Shown here piece by piece: positions 54,669 to 64,000 of a stretch of DNA of 64,000 nt. Numbering within the stretch: position 1 is the first letter of the stretch; every line of letters starts with the position of its first letter. Source of the DNA: Puccinia triticina (lineage: Eukaryota > Basidiomycota > Pucciniomycetes > Pucciniales > Pucciniaceae); the NCBI RefSeq assembly GCF_026914185.1, contig NC_070560.1, positions 1,913,501 to 1,977,500 of the forward strand, in the 5' to 3' direction. Both the position numbers and the translations under genes were made by a program. The notes under the pieces were generated by a model. That model worked only from the letters and a program-made list of their open reading frames with translations, was not told where the DNA came from and did no database searches.

Positions 54669-56481
54669 AGAATAGAGATAAAGGTCAATCTTCCTGAATA
54701 AATTAGTCCAGAAAATTGGTACATGTAATCATTGTAACGTGTACTATGTGGCTCATAATGTCTTACCAAAAAAACAAAACACAACACAGGACATTTAGCA
54801 GCTTTTACTGACTCCTTATTTCAAATAAAAAAAAAATCTCATGAAAATGACCACACATTATAATTTGGAATCAAGATGTTGCAAAACTTTAATATTGCCC
54901 CCAATGCTTGGTGTATGTAGCATTTGAAATAATTGGAGGCTGTTGGGTGTGTCATCTTCCTCCTGCTATTGACTCAACTGTTCTTGCACACTCCAACTCT
55001 GTGAGGTTCAATGGAAATACCTTCCTCATACTCTGTGGGACCTACAATGCTATACCAATTTCAACTTAAATAATACTTGCTTTAATTTTAAACTACCCAT
55101 CTTCTAACGCAATGAAAATTCTCATATCATGTCTGTGCCTAGCACATTCGATGACTGATTTGCTAGGTATTTTGACCAATTCACGGGCATTGAAGCCTTT
55201 GTTGTACACCCTGATTGGCAATGTAAATGATCAGAATTTGCATCTGTGCAGTATCTCATGATACATCTGTTGTAAAATTACGCAATACAATAACCTCACG
55301 TTCAGTGGTGCATGATTTGACACAGCATTGCTATGTATGAATTTTACTGTCCTGGGTTGAGCCAAAATCTCTAATGATATCAGCTTCTAAATGAATGCAT
55401 TACATATACTGAAGACCAGTATATTTAGTTTCACAAATTTAAACGGATCTACTTTGCGCACAGAGGGAAACTCGTTGTGAACGGGAATTTCCGTTGACTC
55501 TCATCAAGAGAGATGTAGCCATTGGATGACTGGTATATTCCGGTAATTGAGAGGGATGTGTCCTCCCAATGACCAGTCTATCTTGGTCATCAAGAGGGAT
55601 GTGGCCTCTCAATGACCGGTCTGTACCCATCATTGAGAGGATTTATTCCTCCGTATGTCCGGAGTGTCTCAACCCAGCCACCTGTCAGCGCACGGCTCCC
55701 CCGTGTGCGGATAGTTTTTTGAGGGGAGCTGGTGGCGCGCACGGAGGGGGGCCCAGTGTCAAGGGATGTTGAGTCAATGTAAATTCCTGTGTGCAAGAAT
55801 TTTCCCTCCATGCACAAAAAGTAAAAAATAGCAGTATCTGAATGAGAAATCACAAGAATTTCCTTAACCCACTGAGAAGTGCTAAATTTCACCATCAGAT
55901 CTCTGTCACTGAGTTCTCCCACTCTGAGATAATTAGGATATTACCTCCTTCATGGTATTTAAAGTATTGTTCTGGTCCAGTGGTCAATATTAAATGTGTT
56001 TGGTGAAGATCAAATGCATTGAAACTCAATCATGTATAATTCCAGATGAATCTGCCAAGGAATAAGTTTATTTTTATTTGCAGGTTATCCCTTTGGGTCA
56101 GTTTATTTTCTTGCTCAAATGGCATTGTTTTCCAATCTGCTTTATTCCTGTGCAATTGAACAACAGGGCAACAACTAATATGGTTTGAGAATACACATTT
56201 TTTTAGAAAATTTTGGGTCAGCCCAGTAACCTGGGGTTGCTTCAGGGCCAATTTTCCCAAGCTCAGTGGTTTAACCAAAAATCCTGAATTTCCTCAGTTC
56301 ATGTTTTCATTACAATTTTTATTGCACCCAAATAAGAAATCAATAACAACTGCAGGTTTATTATTCTATGTCAAGTTGGTCTTTTGCAGTGGATTTTTCT
56401 GCGGCGCAGCCACAAGTTCGCTAGTCTGGATGAAATGTAGTCACGTGATCAACATCAAAATCATTTTGTTTGTAATTCTTA
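54669..56481. other. repeat-derived, no supported gene
   Basis: At about 55,437, TTTAAACGGATCTACTTTGC matches the outer edge of the large foldback (TTTAAACGGACCTACTTCGC). ATGACCGGTCT/TGAGAGG words follow to about 55,640, so a degraded relative lies here. The rest is AT-rich with no convincing frame. Confidence 0.45.
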
Positions 56482-56949
56482 TTTTTAAACGGACCTACTT
56501 CGCGCAGCAGCGGAAAACTCTTTGCGCAAAGAATTGACCGTCCCCCAACGTCGAGCCCGCTGTGCGCGCAAGCCGAAAAACACTTCGCGCACAGTGACTT
56601 CCCCCGAAAGGAGGTGATTTTTCCGGATTTTTTTTTTGATTGATCAAAAGAGGGGGTCTTACTTGCCCCCTCCAAAAAATATTGGATTTTTTGAAGCTGT
56701 CCTTGTGATGCAAAAAAAAAATCATAATATTAATCCAAAAAAGGCACCCGCTACCCCGATAGCCCACCCCGGGGCCTTTGTACCTGCTCAAACTTAAGCG
56801 GTCGGGTACCCAGCCCCTCGAAAAGAAAGTTCGAGGGGCAGCAGTTCCGGGCCCGGCTATCCCCCAGCCGCCGTGCCGATGGCCGGCACAGGCCATCGAG
56901 CGGAGTTGCACACTCCCCCGATAACCGGCCGGCCAGCACACATGTGTGC

Positions 56950-57870
56950 ATCTAGCACTATTTACCGGACATCGAGGGGATTGTGTACTCCTCTCGATGA
57001 CCGGGTCCATGCCGGTCATCGACCCGGTCATCCCATGCCGGTCATCGAGAGGAGTACATCTTTCCCTCGATGACCGGGTCCGTTCCGGTCATCGAGAGGA
57101 GTACATCCTTCCCTCGATGACCGGGCCCGTTCCGGTCATCGAGAGGAATGTTCACTCCTTTCGACGACCGGAGTAATCGGGTCACCGAGGGGAGTGTACT
57201 CCTCTCGAGAGGAGTACATCATCCTTCCCTCGATGACCGAGTCCGTTCCGGTCATCGAGAGGAGTACATCCTTCCCTCGATGACCGGGTCCGTTCCGGTC
57301 ATCGAGAGGAATGTTCACTCCTCTAGACGACCGGAGCTTGGTGACCTGGTTGCTCCGGTTGGCGAGAGGTGTGAACACTCCGCTCGATGACCGGAACGGA
57401 CTCGGTCATCGAGGGAAGGATGATGTACACTCCCCTCGGTGACCCGATTACTCCGGTCGTCGAGAGGAGTGAACATTCCTCTCGATGACCGGAACGGACC
57501 CGGTCATCGAGGGAAGGATGTACTCCTCTCGATGACCGGAACGGACTCGGTCATCGAGGGAAGGATGATGTACTCCTCTCGAGAGGAGTACACTCCCCTC
57601 GGTGACCCGATTACTCCGGTCGTCGAGAGGAGTGAACATTCCTCTCGATGACCGGAACGGACCCGGTCATCGAGGGAAGGATGTACTCCTCTCGATGACC
57701 GGCATGGACCCGGTCATCGAGAGGAGTACATACTCCCCCGATGACCAGATTGCTCCGGTCATCGAGAGGAGTGAACACTCCCCTCGATGACCGGAACGGA
57801 CCCGGTCATCGAGGGAAGTATGTACTCCACTCGATGACCGGGACAGAGTGGCCATCGAGAGGAGTACACA
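56950..57870. repeat. array of palindromic CGGTCATCGA/TCGATGACCG half-sites
   Basis: By eye about 12 TCGATGACCG and 13 CGGTCATCGA half-sites alternate. They are separated by short spacers of two kinds: about 7 nt (such as AACGGAC) and about 20-30 nt (GGAGTACATCC/GGAAGGATGTACTCC). Neighbouring half-sites can form two alternative hairpin registers. The array is the core of the foldback element and shares its words with the TAA-flanked element at 53,791. Confidence 0.85.
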
Positions 57871-58126
57871 ATCCCCTCGATGTCCGGTAAATAGTGCTAG
57901 ATGCACACATGTCTGCTGGCCGGCCGGTTATCGGGGGAGTGTGCAACTCCGCTCGATGGCCTGTGCCGGCCATCGGCACGGCGGCTGGGGGATAGCCGGG
58001 CCCGGAACTGCTGCCCCTCGAACTTTCTTTTTGAGGGGCTGGGTACCCGACCGCTTAAGTTTGAGCAGGTACAAAGGCCCCGGGGTGGGCTATCGGGGTA
58101 GCGGGTGCCTTTTTTTTGGATATTAA

Positions 58127-58276
58127 GGCCCCGTTTGGAGCCGATATGATTGCGCGATATAATCTGGAAACTTGTGACATCTGATCAAGTTTTGGCGGAC
58201 CTGATCAGATGTCACATAGGATGTCATGCAAAAAAACTCATATATCGCCTGGATTATATCGGCTCCAAACGGGGCC
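58127..58276. mobile_element. MITE GGCCCCGTTTGGAGCCGATA, TAA target duplication
   Basis: 150 bp with about 21-bp perfect terminal inverted repeats (GGCCCCGTTTGGAGCCGATA..) and TAA on both sides (58,124-58,126 and 58,277-58,279). A second internal palindrome is ACATCTGATCA..TGATCAGATGT. It sits in the right arm of the large foldback; the left arm shows the empty site (GGATTAATATTA when reverse-complemented, near 56,730), so it inserted after the foldback formed. Confidence 0.9.
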
Positions 58277-58531
58277 TAATTATATATATTTTTTTTACAT
58301 GACAAGGACACCTCCAAAAAATCCAATAATTTTTGGAGAGGGCAGTTAAGACCCCCTCTTTTGATTAATCAAAAAAAAAAATTGAGAAAAATCTCCTCCT
58401 TCTTTTGGGGGAAGTTGCTGTGCGCGAAGTATTTTTTGGCTTGCACGCACAGCGGGCTTGACGTCGGGGGACGGTCGATTCTGTGCGCGAAGAGTTTTTC
58501 GCTGCTGCGCGAAGTAGGTCTGTTTTTAAAA

Positions 58532-60094
58532 TGGTTTTTTTAGAGATAGCTGAGCTGGAAATAAGGAATCCAAAATAAGTGGGAGTTCTGTTTTGAGGAC
58601 CAATGATGGGAATTTCCATGCATTACAATATAACAAGAGATTTTGGCAACATAAATTCCCACTGTTCCCAGATAATGTGTCACTGTTATCTGGAAAAATG
58701 ACAATTTGGACCTGTGGTTAACGTAACAGAGGGTGGCTTGCCCCTGAATACTGGTATAAATAACAGAGATGACATGTTAGCCATGTTATCTGAGGTCAAA
58801 ATGCCACAAAAGGGGTAAACCTCCCCTGTTTTGGGCATGTTATCCTCCTGTAACTGCAAGGGATAATATAAGGAACCTCTGAAGACAGGAAAAAACAGAA
58901 AAGAAAAAGTAACAGAAGATTTACTACTGTTATTGTAACAACAACATCACAAATTCCATTACATTTTTGTTACACTACCATTCCTGCTAGTGTAACTTCC
59001 CTATTTTGAGGGGAATTGCATTCAGTAAAATTGGTCTTGTGAGTTGAGGTTGAGAATTGAATGAGTAATAAGTCACAAGCCCCTCAGGCAAGGGTGACTT
59101 ATTTAAGTCCATCCTGACCCCGGTGGGATTTCTGGCTGGATTTAAAATGGGAATACAGAGTCTGGACCAGGTCCAGACAAAGCACAATTGAGTCAATATG
59201 ATCTGACAATATGATTGGACAGATGAGACACGGCAGAATAGTCCTGACCTGAGCACAAGTATTTGATTTCCTTTTTATCTACATGGATTTTTGGCACTCA
59301 AACATACACACCACTCCTGTTTTTTTGAATAAATATTAAGGCAAAATCTGCTGGTATTCCTTTGTAACCCCTCAGCCTCAATATAGCCCAGGCTTGTTTA
59401 ACAATTATTATTGCCTTTGAATATACTTGCCGCACTTTGCACAAGAAAAATTATGTGCAGTATCTAGCTGCTGGTAGGTTGTTCATCTTGTACAGTTTCT
59501 CTGAATCAGTTTGTGTCAGAGCAACCAGCTTTTAATTGTTTTGACAAGGCGCCATGGTTTGCTTGTCAGGTTTGATTGACACTGATGGATGTATCACCAA
59601 GAATTTGTCTATAGAGGCAAAGATTCATAGCTTCAAAAACCCCCTCTCCAAGTGTCAGGAATCACTACTTTTCCACTTGTGCTTCATTTGAAATGGGTAA
59701 GTTATTCCAACTGCAAAAGAACATTTTGGTAGCTCTCTGCTGCTTGCAAGCTGCTCAGAGTTTGCCTCCACTTGAAGAAAGTACTTCCAAAAGTCCAATC
59801 AAGGGAGGTGTGTAGTTCATGAATTCTTCACTCCAGAAACTGTATAAAATTGCTCACCTTTGGTCAAAAAAACAAAAAAAAAATCTAGTTCTGTCTACAA
59901 TGGAGTCATCATATGAGCCAGGAATGAGAAACTCTATGATAGTACCATCTCATGCGTCTATTGGGATAGATTCTGATGGAACCAAGGAGATTCAACATAA
60001 ACCTGAGCCCCAGGTAAATAAATTAACCATAGAATTGGAAAAAGCAGGTCAGTGACACACCCACCTAAATTATGATGTGATCTTCATCATTTTT
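58532..60094. other. no supported gene; one small frame
   Basis: AT-rich sequence. AATAAGTCAC..GTGACTTATT forms a hairpin near 59,070. A plus frame at 59,819-60,055 (78 aa, starting MNSSLQKLYKIAHLWSKKQK) is hydrophilic, without a family. It ends just before the duplication breakpoint at 60,094/60,095. Confidence 0.4.
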
Positions 60095-60869
60095 ATTGGT
60101 TGAGTTCATCCCAGTTAAACTGGGATGACTTCATCCCAGCCAAATATGCTGGCAGTGATAACCTATTCTGTTCAAATTAATCGTAAAAAAACCCATCATG
60201 TTTAAAACCTCTTGTAAAATTTGCCACAAGCCAATCATCTGTCACAGGAATTACAGATTGGTTGCAGGGGTAGAACACTACCACACACCTTTCAAACCCC
60301 TCAGAGCACCTTGATTGTTGAAAAATGGTTTTCTTGAAATACATTTAGAAGCCTCAATTAGGCCATTTTTTTGAATTATATGTAAGAGGGTAGACTCCAC
60401 TTTGGCCAAGTTGATTTTTCTTCAAGATGCTGAGTTGTAGGTGCTACATAATGGATGACTTCCCGTGGGCTAAAAATTCAGATCTGTCAGGCCAGGTTAA
60501 ACCTTACTGGCTGGTGAGAAGTTGATCTCAATCACTTTTCACCAGCAAGTAAGGTTTAGATCTGTGAAATTTTAGTCTGTACGGGGGGCGTAGATCCTAC
60601 GGGAAGTCTTCCAATGTACTACCAGCCAGAAAATTTCTTCATACTTTAAACAATGCAGAAAAGGTGTAGCTGGGTGTGATTCTGGTCAAAAGGATTAAGA
60701 AAGAGGAATTTGTCCTCATCAACCTCTTGGTAAACAACCACTGGTTGACTAAAAGAAAAGAGAAGAAAGAAGGATGGAAAACAGAAGGAAAAAACTGCCA
60801 AGTTTTCTGTTGGTCTGCTACCATGATGTATCACCAAAGTATAACCAAACACCCAGCTGTCAGCCACAA

Positions 60870-60954
60870 GTGCCTGTAGCCTAATTGGTAAAGGAAGCAC
60901 TCTAGAATGTGTTTCAGCATGGCTGAGGTTGTGAGTTCAACTCTTTCCAGACAC
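60870..60954 (+). tRNA. tRNA-Ser(AGA)-like sequence (copy 2)
   Basis: Identical to 51,135-51,219; the same reservations about stem quality apply. Confidence 0.45.
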
Positions 60955-62333
60955 ATCTTCATCTTACAGTCTCTACAAGAACTTCCAAAATCCCTTCCTG
61001 TGTGACTCAGAAGGGGAAATGAACAACACTGGCTCAATCTCAAAGGAATTTTGCCCACCCAAAAAAGACAAACCTGTCAAACAACTGGGGCTGTCTCTTT
61101 AGGGTGGGCAAAGGTCCTTTCAGATTGGGACAGGGTGATTAATTGCTCCTTCTGAGTCACAATCTTGGCCCTCTCTAACAGAGTGGTCCTCTCTTTTGTA
61201 TGTCTTGAACCTCCAGTTTTGGGGCCAAAAAATGGTTCAGTCCTTTACAGTTTTATTTTTTAATCTCCACAAGATTTCTTAAAGGTGCGTGGTCTGATTT
61301 TTCACACTATTTTAGCTGTATCCTTTACAAGGTAAGTAGAACACACACGCTCTTGGGTTTAACACTATTTGAGCTATCCTCACAATTTATTTTCTTGTGC
61401 TTCCATGTTTGGTTTTTTTCTACTTCTTCTTGATCACAGGGATCTTTTGCTTAACCAATTTCATATCCAATGCCTGTTTCAGGTCTTACATTTTTCAGGT
61501 GTTTATTTCTGTTGCCCGCCTGGAAAACACTTGTAGAGTCACATTGAAATCAATTGGCAAATTTAATAAATTCTAATAAATTAGTGCTTTTGTCCTTGCT
61601 GGAAAGTCTCTGATGGCAAGAAAAATTTCCACTAGCGGTGTTCATGCGTTGGCTTCTGGCTCCTGGGACATACCCTCTGTTTTTTTATTGAATTTGAATT
61701 TTCTCCAACTCACGGAAAAAGAGTTTGTATTGGTTACAGCCCCCTGCAGTAACCTCAACTAATTAAAAATCACTAATTACGTCAACAACTACTTTTTTCG
61801 CGCAGCATTTCCCCCTATCAAGGAACAATACTGAGGAAAAAAGGAGCTCTTGACGTAACCAGTGATCTTTAAGCAAAGGTCATTGCTGGGAGGACGACAA
61901 TTGCGGCAGAGCCAGTCAATACCTCCCAGGGGTCCTGTGGTTCTGAACGTACACATGCCCCCTTTTTATATTCGAGAGACGCCCCCAGATTCCAATTCAC
62001 AGTGCTTTTGAGCCTGAACAAGAACAAAGAAATTCCAACCTTCCCCTATAATCCATCAAGAACAAAGCCTGATAAGCCCAAAAATCAGTTTGTGTCCAAA
62101 AGCGTCAGACTGGTGCTCTTCCAGCTCATGACTCGATCTTTGCGGCAGAGGTAATCAGCACCTTGCTGGGCTGTTGGGATTGTGAACCTACACGACTCAG
62201 AACAAAGAAATTTCTACCTCATTGTCCGCTTCCCCAAGAGCAAAGACCGATAAACCAGAACAACAGTCTGTGACCAAAGCCAGCTCCACACAATTCTAAA
62301 AGCGTCAGACCGGTACACTGAGGACTTCCCTTC

Positions 62334-62654
62334 TTAGACTGTCTCCGTTCTCACCACACCCTGGTTGTTTTCCACATTGCACAAAACCCTTCCAGTCGTC
62401 TCATTCCGGCACATACCGCGAACACCTCTACCGTCATTGCCAACAGCGTCCGGCTGCCCAATATACCAGAAACGGAATCTGCTTCCACAGCTCGGATAAG
62501 ACATTCCCCAAGTTTTCAATCCAACGGTATCACACTTTGACGCAACATTCTTAAAATGGTATGATACCTTTAGCGCCTCCTCCTCATCGTTCCTCGCTCC
62601 ACACAGTTGCATACTCACCACTTGAAATCTGTACCATTGCTGACCAAAGATCAT
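62334..62654 (-). CDS. possible cysteine-containing secreted-protein exon, unknown (copy 2)
   Basis: Identical to 52,599-52,919. Confidence 0.35.
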   Translation of the reverse strand: MIFGQQWYRFQVVSMQLCGARNDEEEALKVSYHFKNVASKCDTVGLKTWGMSYPSCGSRFRFWYIGQPDAVGNDGRGVRGMCRNETTGRVLCNVENNQGVVRTETV

Positions 62655-63387
62655 TTTTGTCTATAAACAGTACCTTTATTACAAATCTCCATATGCCAAA
62701 GATCAGGGTTTGGCTGGCGAGCAGGCCGGCACTACAGCCCCAGAGGAGGCCAACGAGTTGCATCATGGAATGGTCGGCGCGGCTGAGCGACCATTGCTCA
62801 CGTCTTTGAGGCCTGCCCGGAGCTTCTGCTGGAGCGAGAGGAACATATTCGCCTCCTCTTTGATCTCCGCCTGTTGGATGTTCCCAAACCCAATGACCCC
62901 AACGACCCCTGATATCAACACTGGCGTCCGGACCGCATCTAGCGTTGTGATCTTTATCCCCAGTAGCCATGTTGGAAATAGAAATTTGAAGATCGATCAG
63001 GTCAATCCTAGAGGCACCATATACTCTGTTATTTCAAGCAAGAAAAATACAGAATTCAGGTTTGACTTTCAACCAACAAACAAGAGAAAAAACTGGTACT
63101 ACTTACCTGATTGCATGTACTGTAGGGCCATAGTGCTACCCATGACTTGGGAAAGGATGTAGAGCGACCGTCCAAGCAGCCCCGGCGGCTGATTTGGACT
63201 GTTTATGGAGTCCGAGTTTCTGGAGGTTGATGCCGAAGGCATTGAGTATGGAGGAGATGGTGATGAGGAAGACAATGAAGAAGCCAACGGTGTACCAGTT
63301 GTTGATCGGGCCCGGTTCAACAAGAACAGAGGCCGCAGAGGTCATGCTGTTGCTGCTGCTGCCCTTCGTGCCGTTCAGGCTGGCCAA
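62602..63387 (-). pseudogene. NIPA-type transporter-like gene, broken (copy 2)
   Basis: Same sequence and same three lesions as the copy at 52,867-53,652, with the in-frame TGA at 62,997-62,999 and the CCCC shift at 63,180-63,183. Confidence 0.7.
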
Positions 63388-63525
63388 TGTCTGGTTGTAC
63401 AGACTGGCCAGATTTGATGATCATGACATCCTCTTTTGTAGCAACAAAACTCGGCCCTTGAACGCTTTGTCTCCTCCTTTGTTGAACTAGCAATGGAATT
63501 AGTACAGAGGGCTGATTGTGCATAA

Positions 63526-64000
63526 GAGCATTTCCACCGCGGGCGGTATTTTTGGGGCGCTAAAATTTGATCTCTGGGAGTGCGCAGCCAGTTTTAGCGC
63601 CCCAAACTGCTGCGGCATACACCGCGAGAGTCTCTAAAAATTCATGAAAGGCATACGTCGCCCCCGGTTCACTCCCCCGTCAATCACATGAAAGGCCGGT
63701 TATCGAGGGGAATTCTCTTCTTGATGATCGGAACAAACCGGGTCGCTCCAGTCATTGTGGGGAGTATATACTCCTCTCGATAACTGGAACGAACCGGCCA
63801 TCGAGGGGAGTAAGTACCCCCCTCGATGAGGTTGGAACAAAACGGTCGTTCCGGTCATTGTGGGGAGTACTCCTCTCGATAACTGGAACGAACCGGCCAT
63901 TGAGGGGAGTATGTACTCCCCTCGATGATCAGAACAGACCATGAGTTTGTTCCGGTCATCATGGGGAGTACTATTCCTCTCAATGACCGGAAGGAACCGG
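63526..64000. mobile_element. TAA-flanked TIR element (copy 2, left part only)
   Basis: Same as 53,791-54,265. The right terminus lies beyond the window. Confidence 0.65.

Larger units (their letters stand above)
56482..58531. mobile_element. large foldback element, arms about 1 kb
   Basis: The left edge TTTAAACGGACCTACTTCGC is mirrored at the right edge. The arms match through many landmarks: GCGCAGCAGCG, GGACGGTC..CCCCGACGTC, AAGAGGGGGTCTTA, GCGGTCGGGTACCCAGCCCC, CCGGCCGGTTATCGGGGGAG, TTTACCGGACATCGAGGGGA. The centre lies near 57,394. The right arm is longer because a MITE is inserted at 58,127. No transposase. It resembles foldback-type elements with long repeat-built inverted ends. Open frames here are reads through repeats; the same peptide appears on opposite strands about the centre. 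Confidence 0.85.
60095..64000 (+). repeat. duplicated block, copy 2, running off the window
   Basis: Repeats 50,360-54,265 base for base as far as I could compare. It begins within the right arm of the CACTGCCAG foldback MITE; the left arm is missing here and unrelated AT-rich sequence precedes it. It contains second copies of the MITE (60,452-60,613), the tRNA-like sequence (60,870-60,954), the cysteine-rich exon (62,334-62,654), the NIPA-like pseudogene (62,602-63,387) and the left part of the TAA-flanked element (from 63,526). Confidence 0.97.

Noticed and set aside
56495..58126. Many open frames on both strands with peptides such as SRGVNIPLDDRNGPGHR
   Set aside because: They are reads through the palindromic repeat array; the same peptide appears on opposite strands about the centre.
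54266..60094. The 3.9-kb blocks as LTRs of one giant element
   Set aside because: The blocks contain a pseudogene and several complete MITEs, no terminal TG..CA is evident at the left edge, and no retroelement coding lies between them.

Overview
The window looks like nuclear DNA of a basidiomycete fungus, most likely a rust (Pucciniales). The genes carry many short GT-AG introns of about 60-110 nt. Small secreted cysteine-rich proteins sit beside ordinary housekeeping genes. Transposons, foldback elements and MITEs fill most of the space between them. The placement in rusts is inferred from gene style and was not tested by a search.

Gene-bearing segments. 1-3 kb: an unrecognised, probably secreted protein whose reading frame shifts near its start. 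3.99-6.46 kb (-): mitochondrial methylmalonate-semialdehyde dehydrogenase. 7.0-11.05 kb (-): a large PH plus SMP-domain membrane protein resembling Nvj2/TEX2. 12.2-14.65 kb (+): an unrecognised gene encoding two diverged copies of one module, with a TGA stop between them. 34.2-34.9 kb (-) and 48.2-48.9 kb (-): two secreted cysteine-rich proteins, each with three exons. 36.7-40.6 kb: a compact housekeeping block of ESS2/DGCR14 (-), LSM1 (+, divergent, about 150 bp apart) and mitochondrial ribosomal protein bL32m (-).

Mobile DNA. A hAT transposon with a spliced, apparently intact transposase lies at 14.9-18.8 kb, followed by a TAA-flanked MITE and other terminal-inverted-repeat (TIR) elements. 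A palindromic repeat (20.56-21.2 kb), a 10-bp minisatellite of 47 units (22.36-22.83 kb) and a phased promoter-like repeat (22.9-23.23 kb) come next. At 26,065-32,039 is a complete Ty3/gypsy chromodomain retrotransposon with identical 187-bp LTRs and a perfect 5-bp target duplication. It has a probable Tf1-type self-priming site and an apparent -1 frameshift cassette between gag and pol. A Helitron 3' end with a helicase remnant and a broken tyrosine recombinase occupies 44.5-46.4 kb.

The right third is dominated by duplication. 50,360-54,265 recurs without visible change, offset 9,735 bp, at 60,095-64,000, where the window ends. The left breakpoint falls inside one arm of a foldback MITE. 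The duplicated block carries a tRNA-Ser-like sequence, a broken NIPA-type transporter gene, a possible secreted-protein exon and a TAA-flanked element containing hairpin-forming repeats. Between the two copies lies a roughly 2-kb foldback element (56.5-58.5 kb). Its core is an array of about 25 CGGTCATCGA/TCGATGACCG half-sites, and one arm has a further MITE inserted.

The housekeeping genes work independently: valine catabolism, membrane-contact lipid transfer, splicing, mRNA decay and mitochondrial translation. The secreted proteins are effector candidates by form only.
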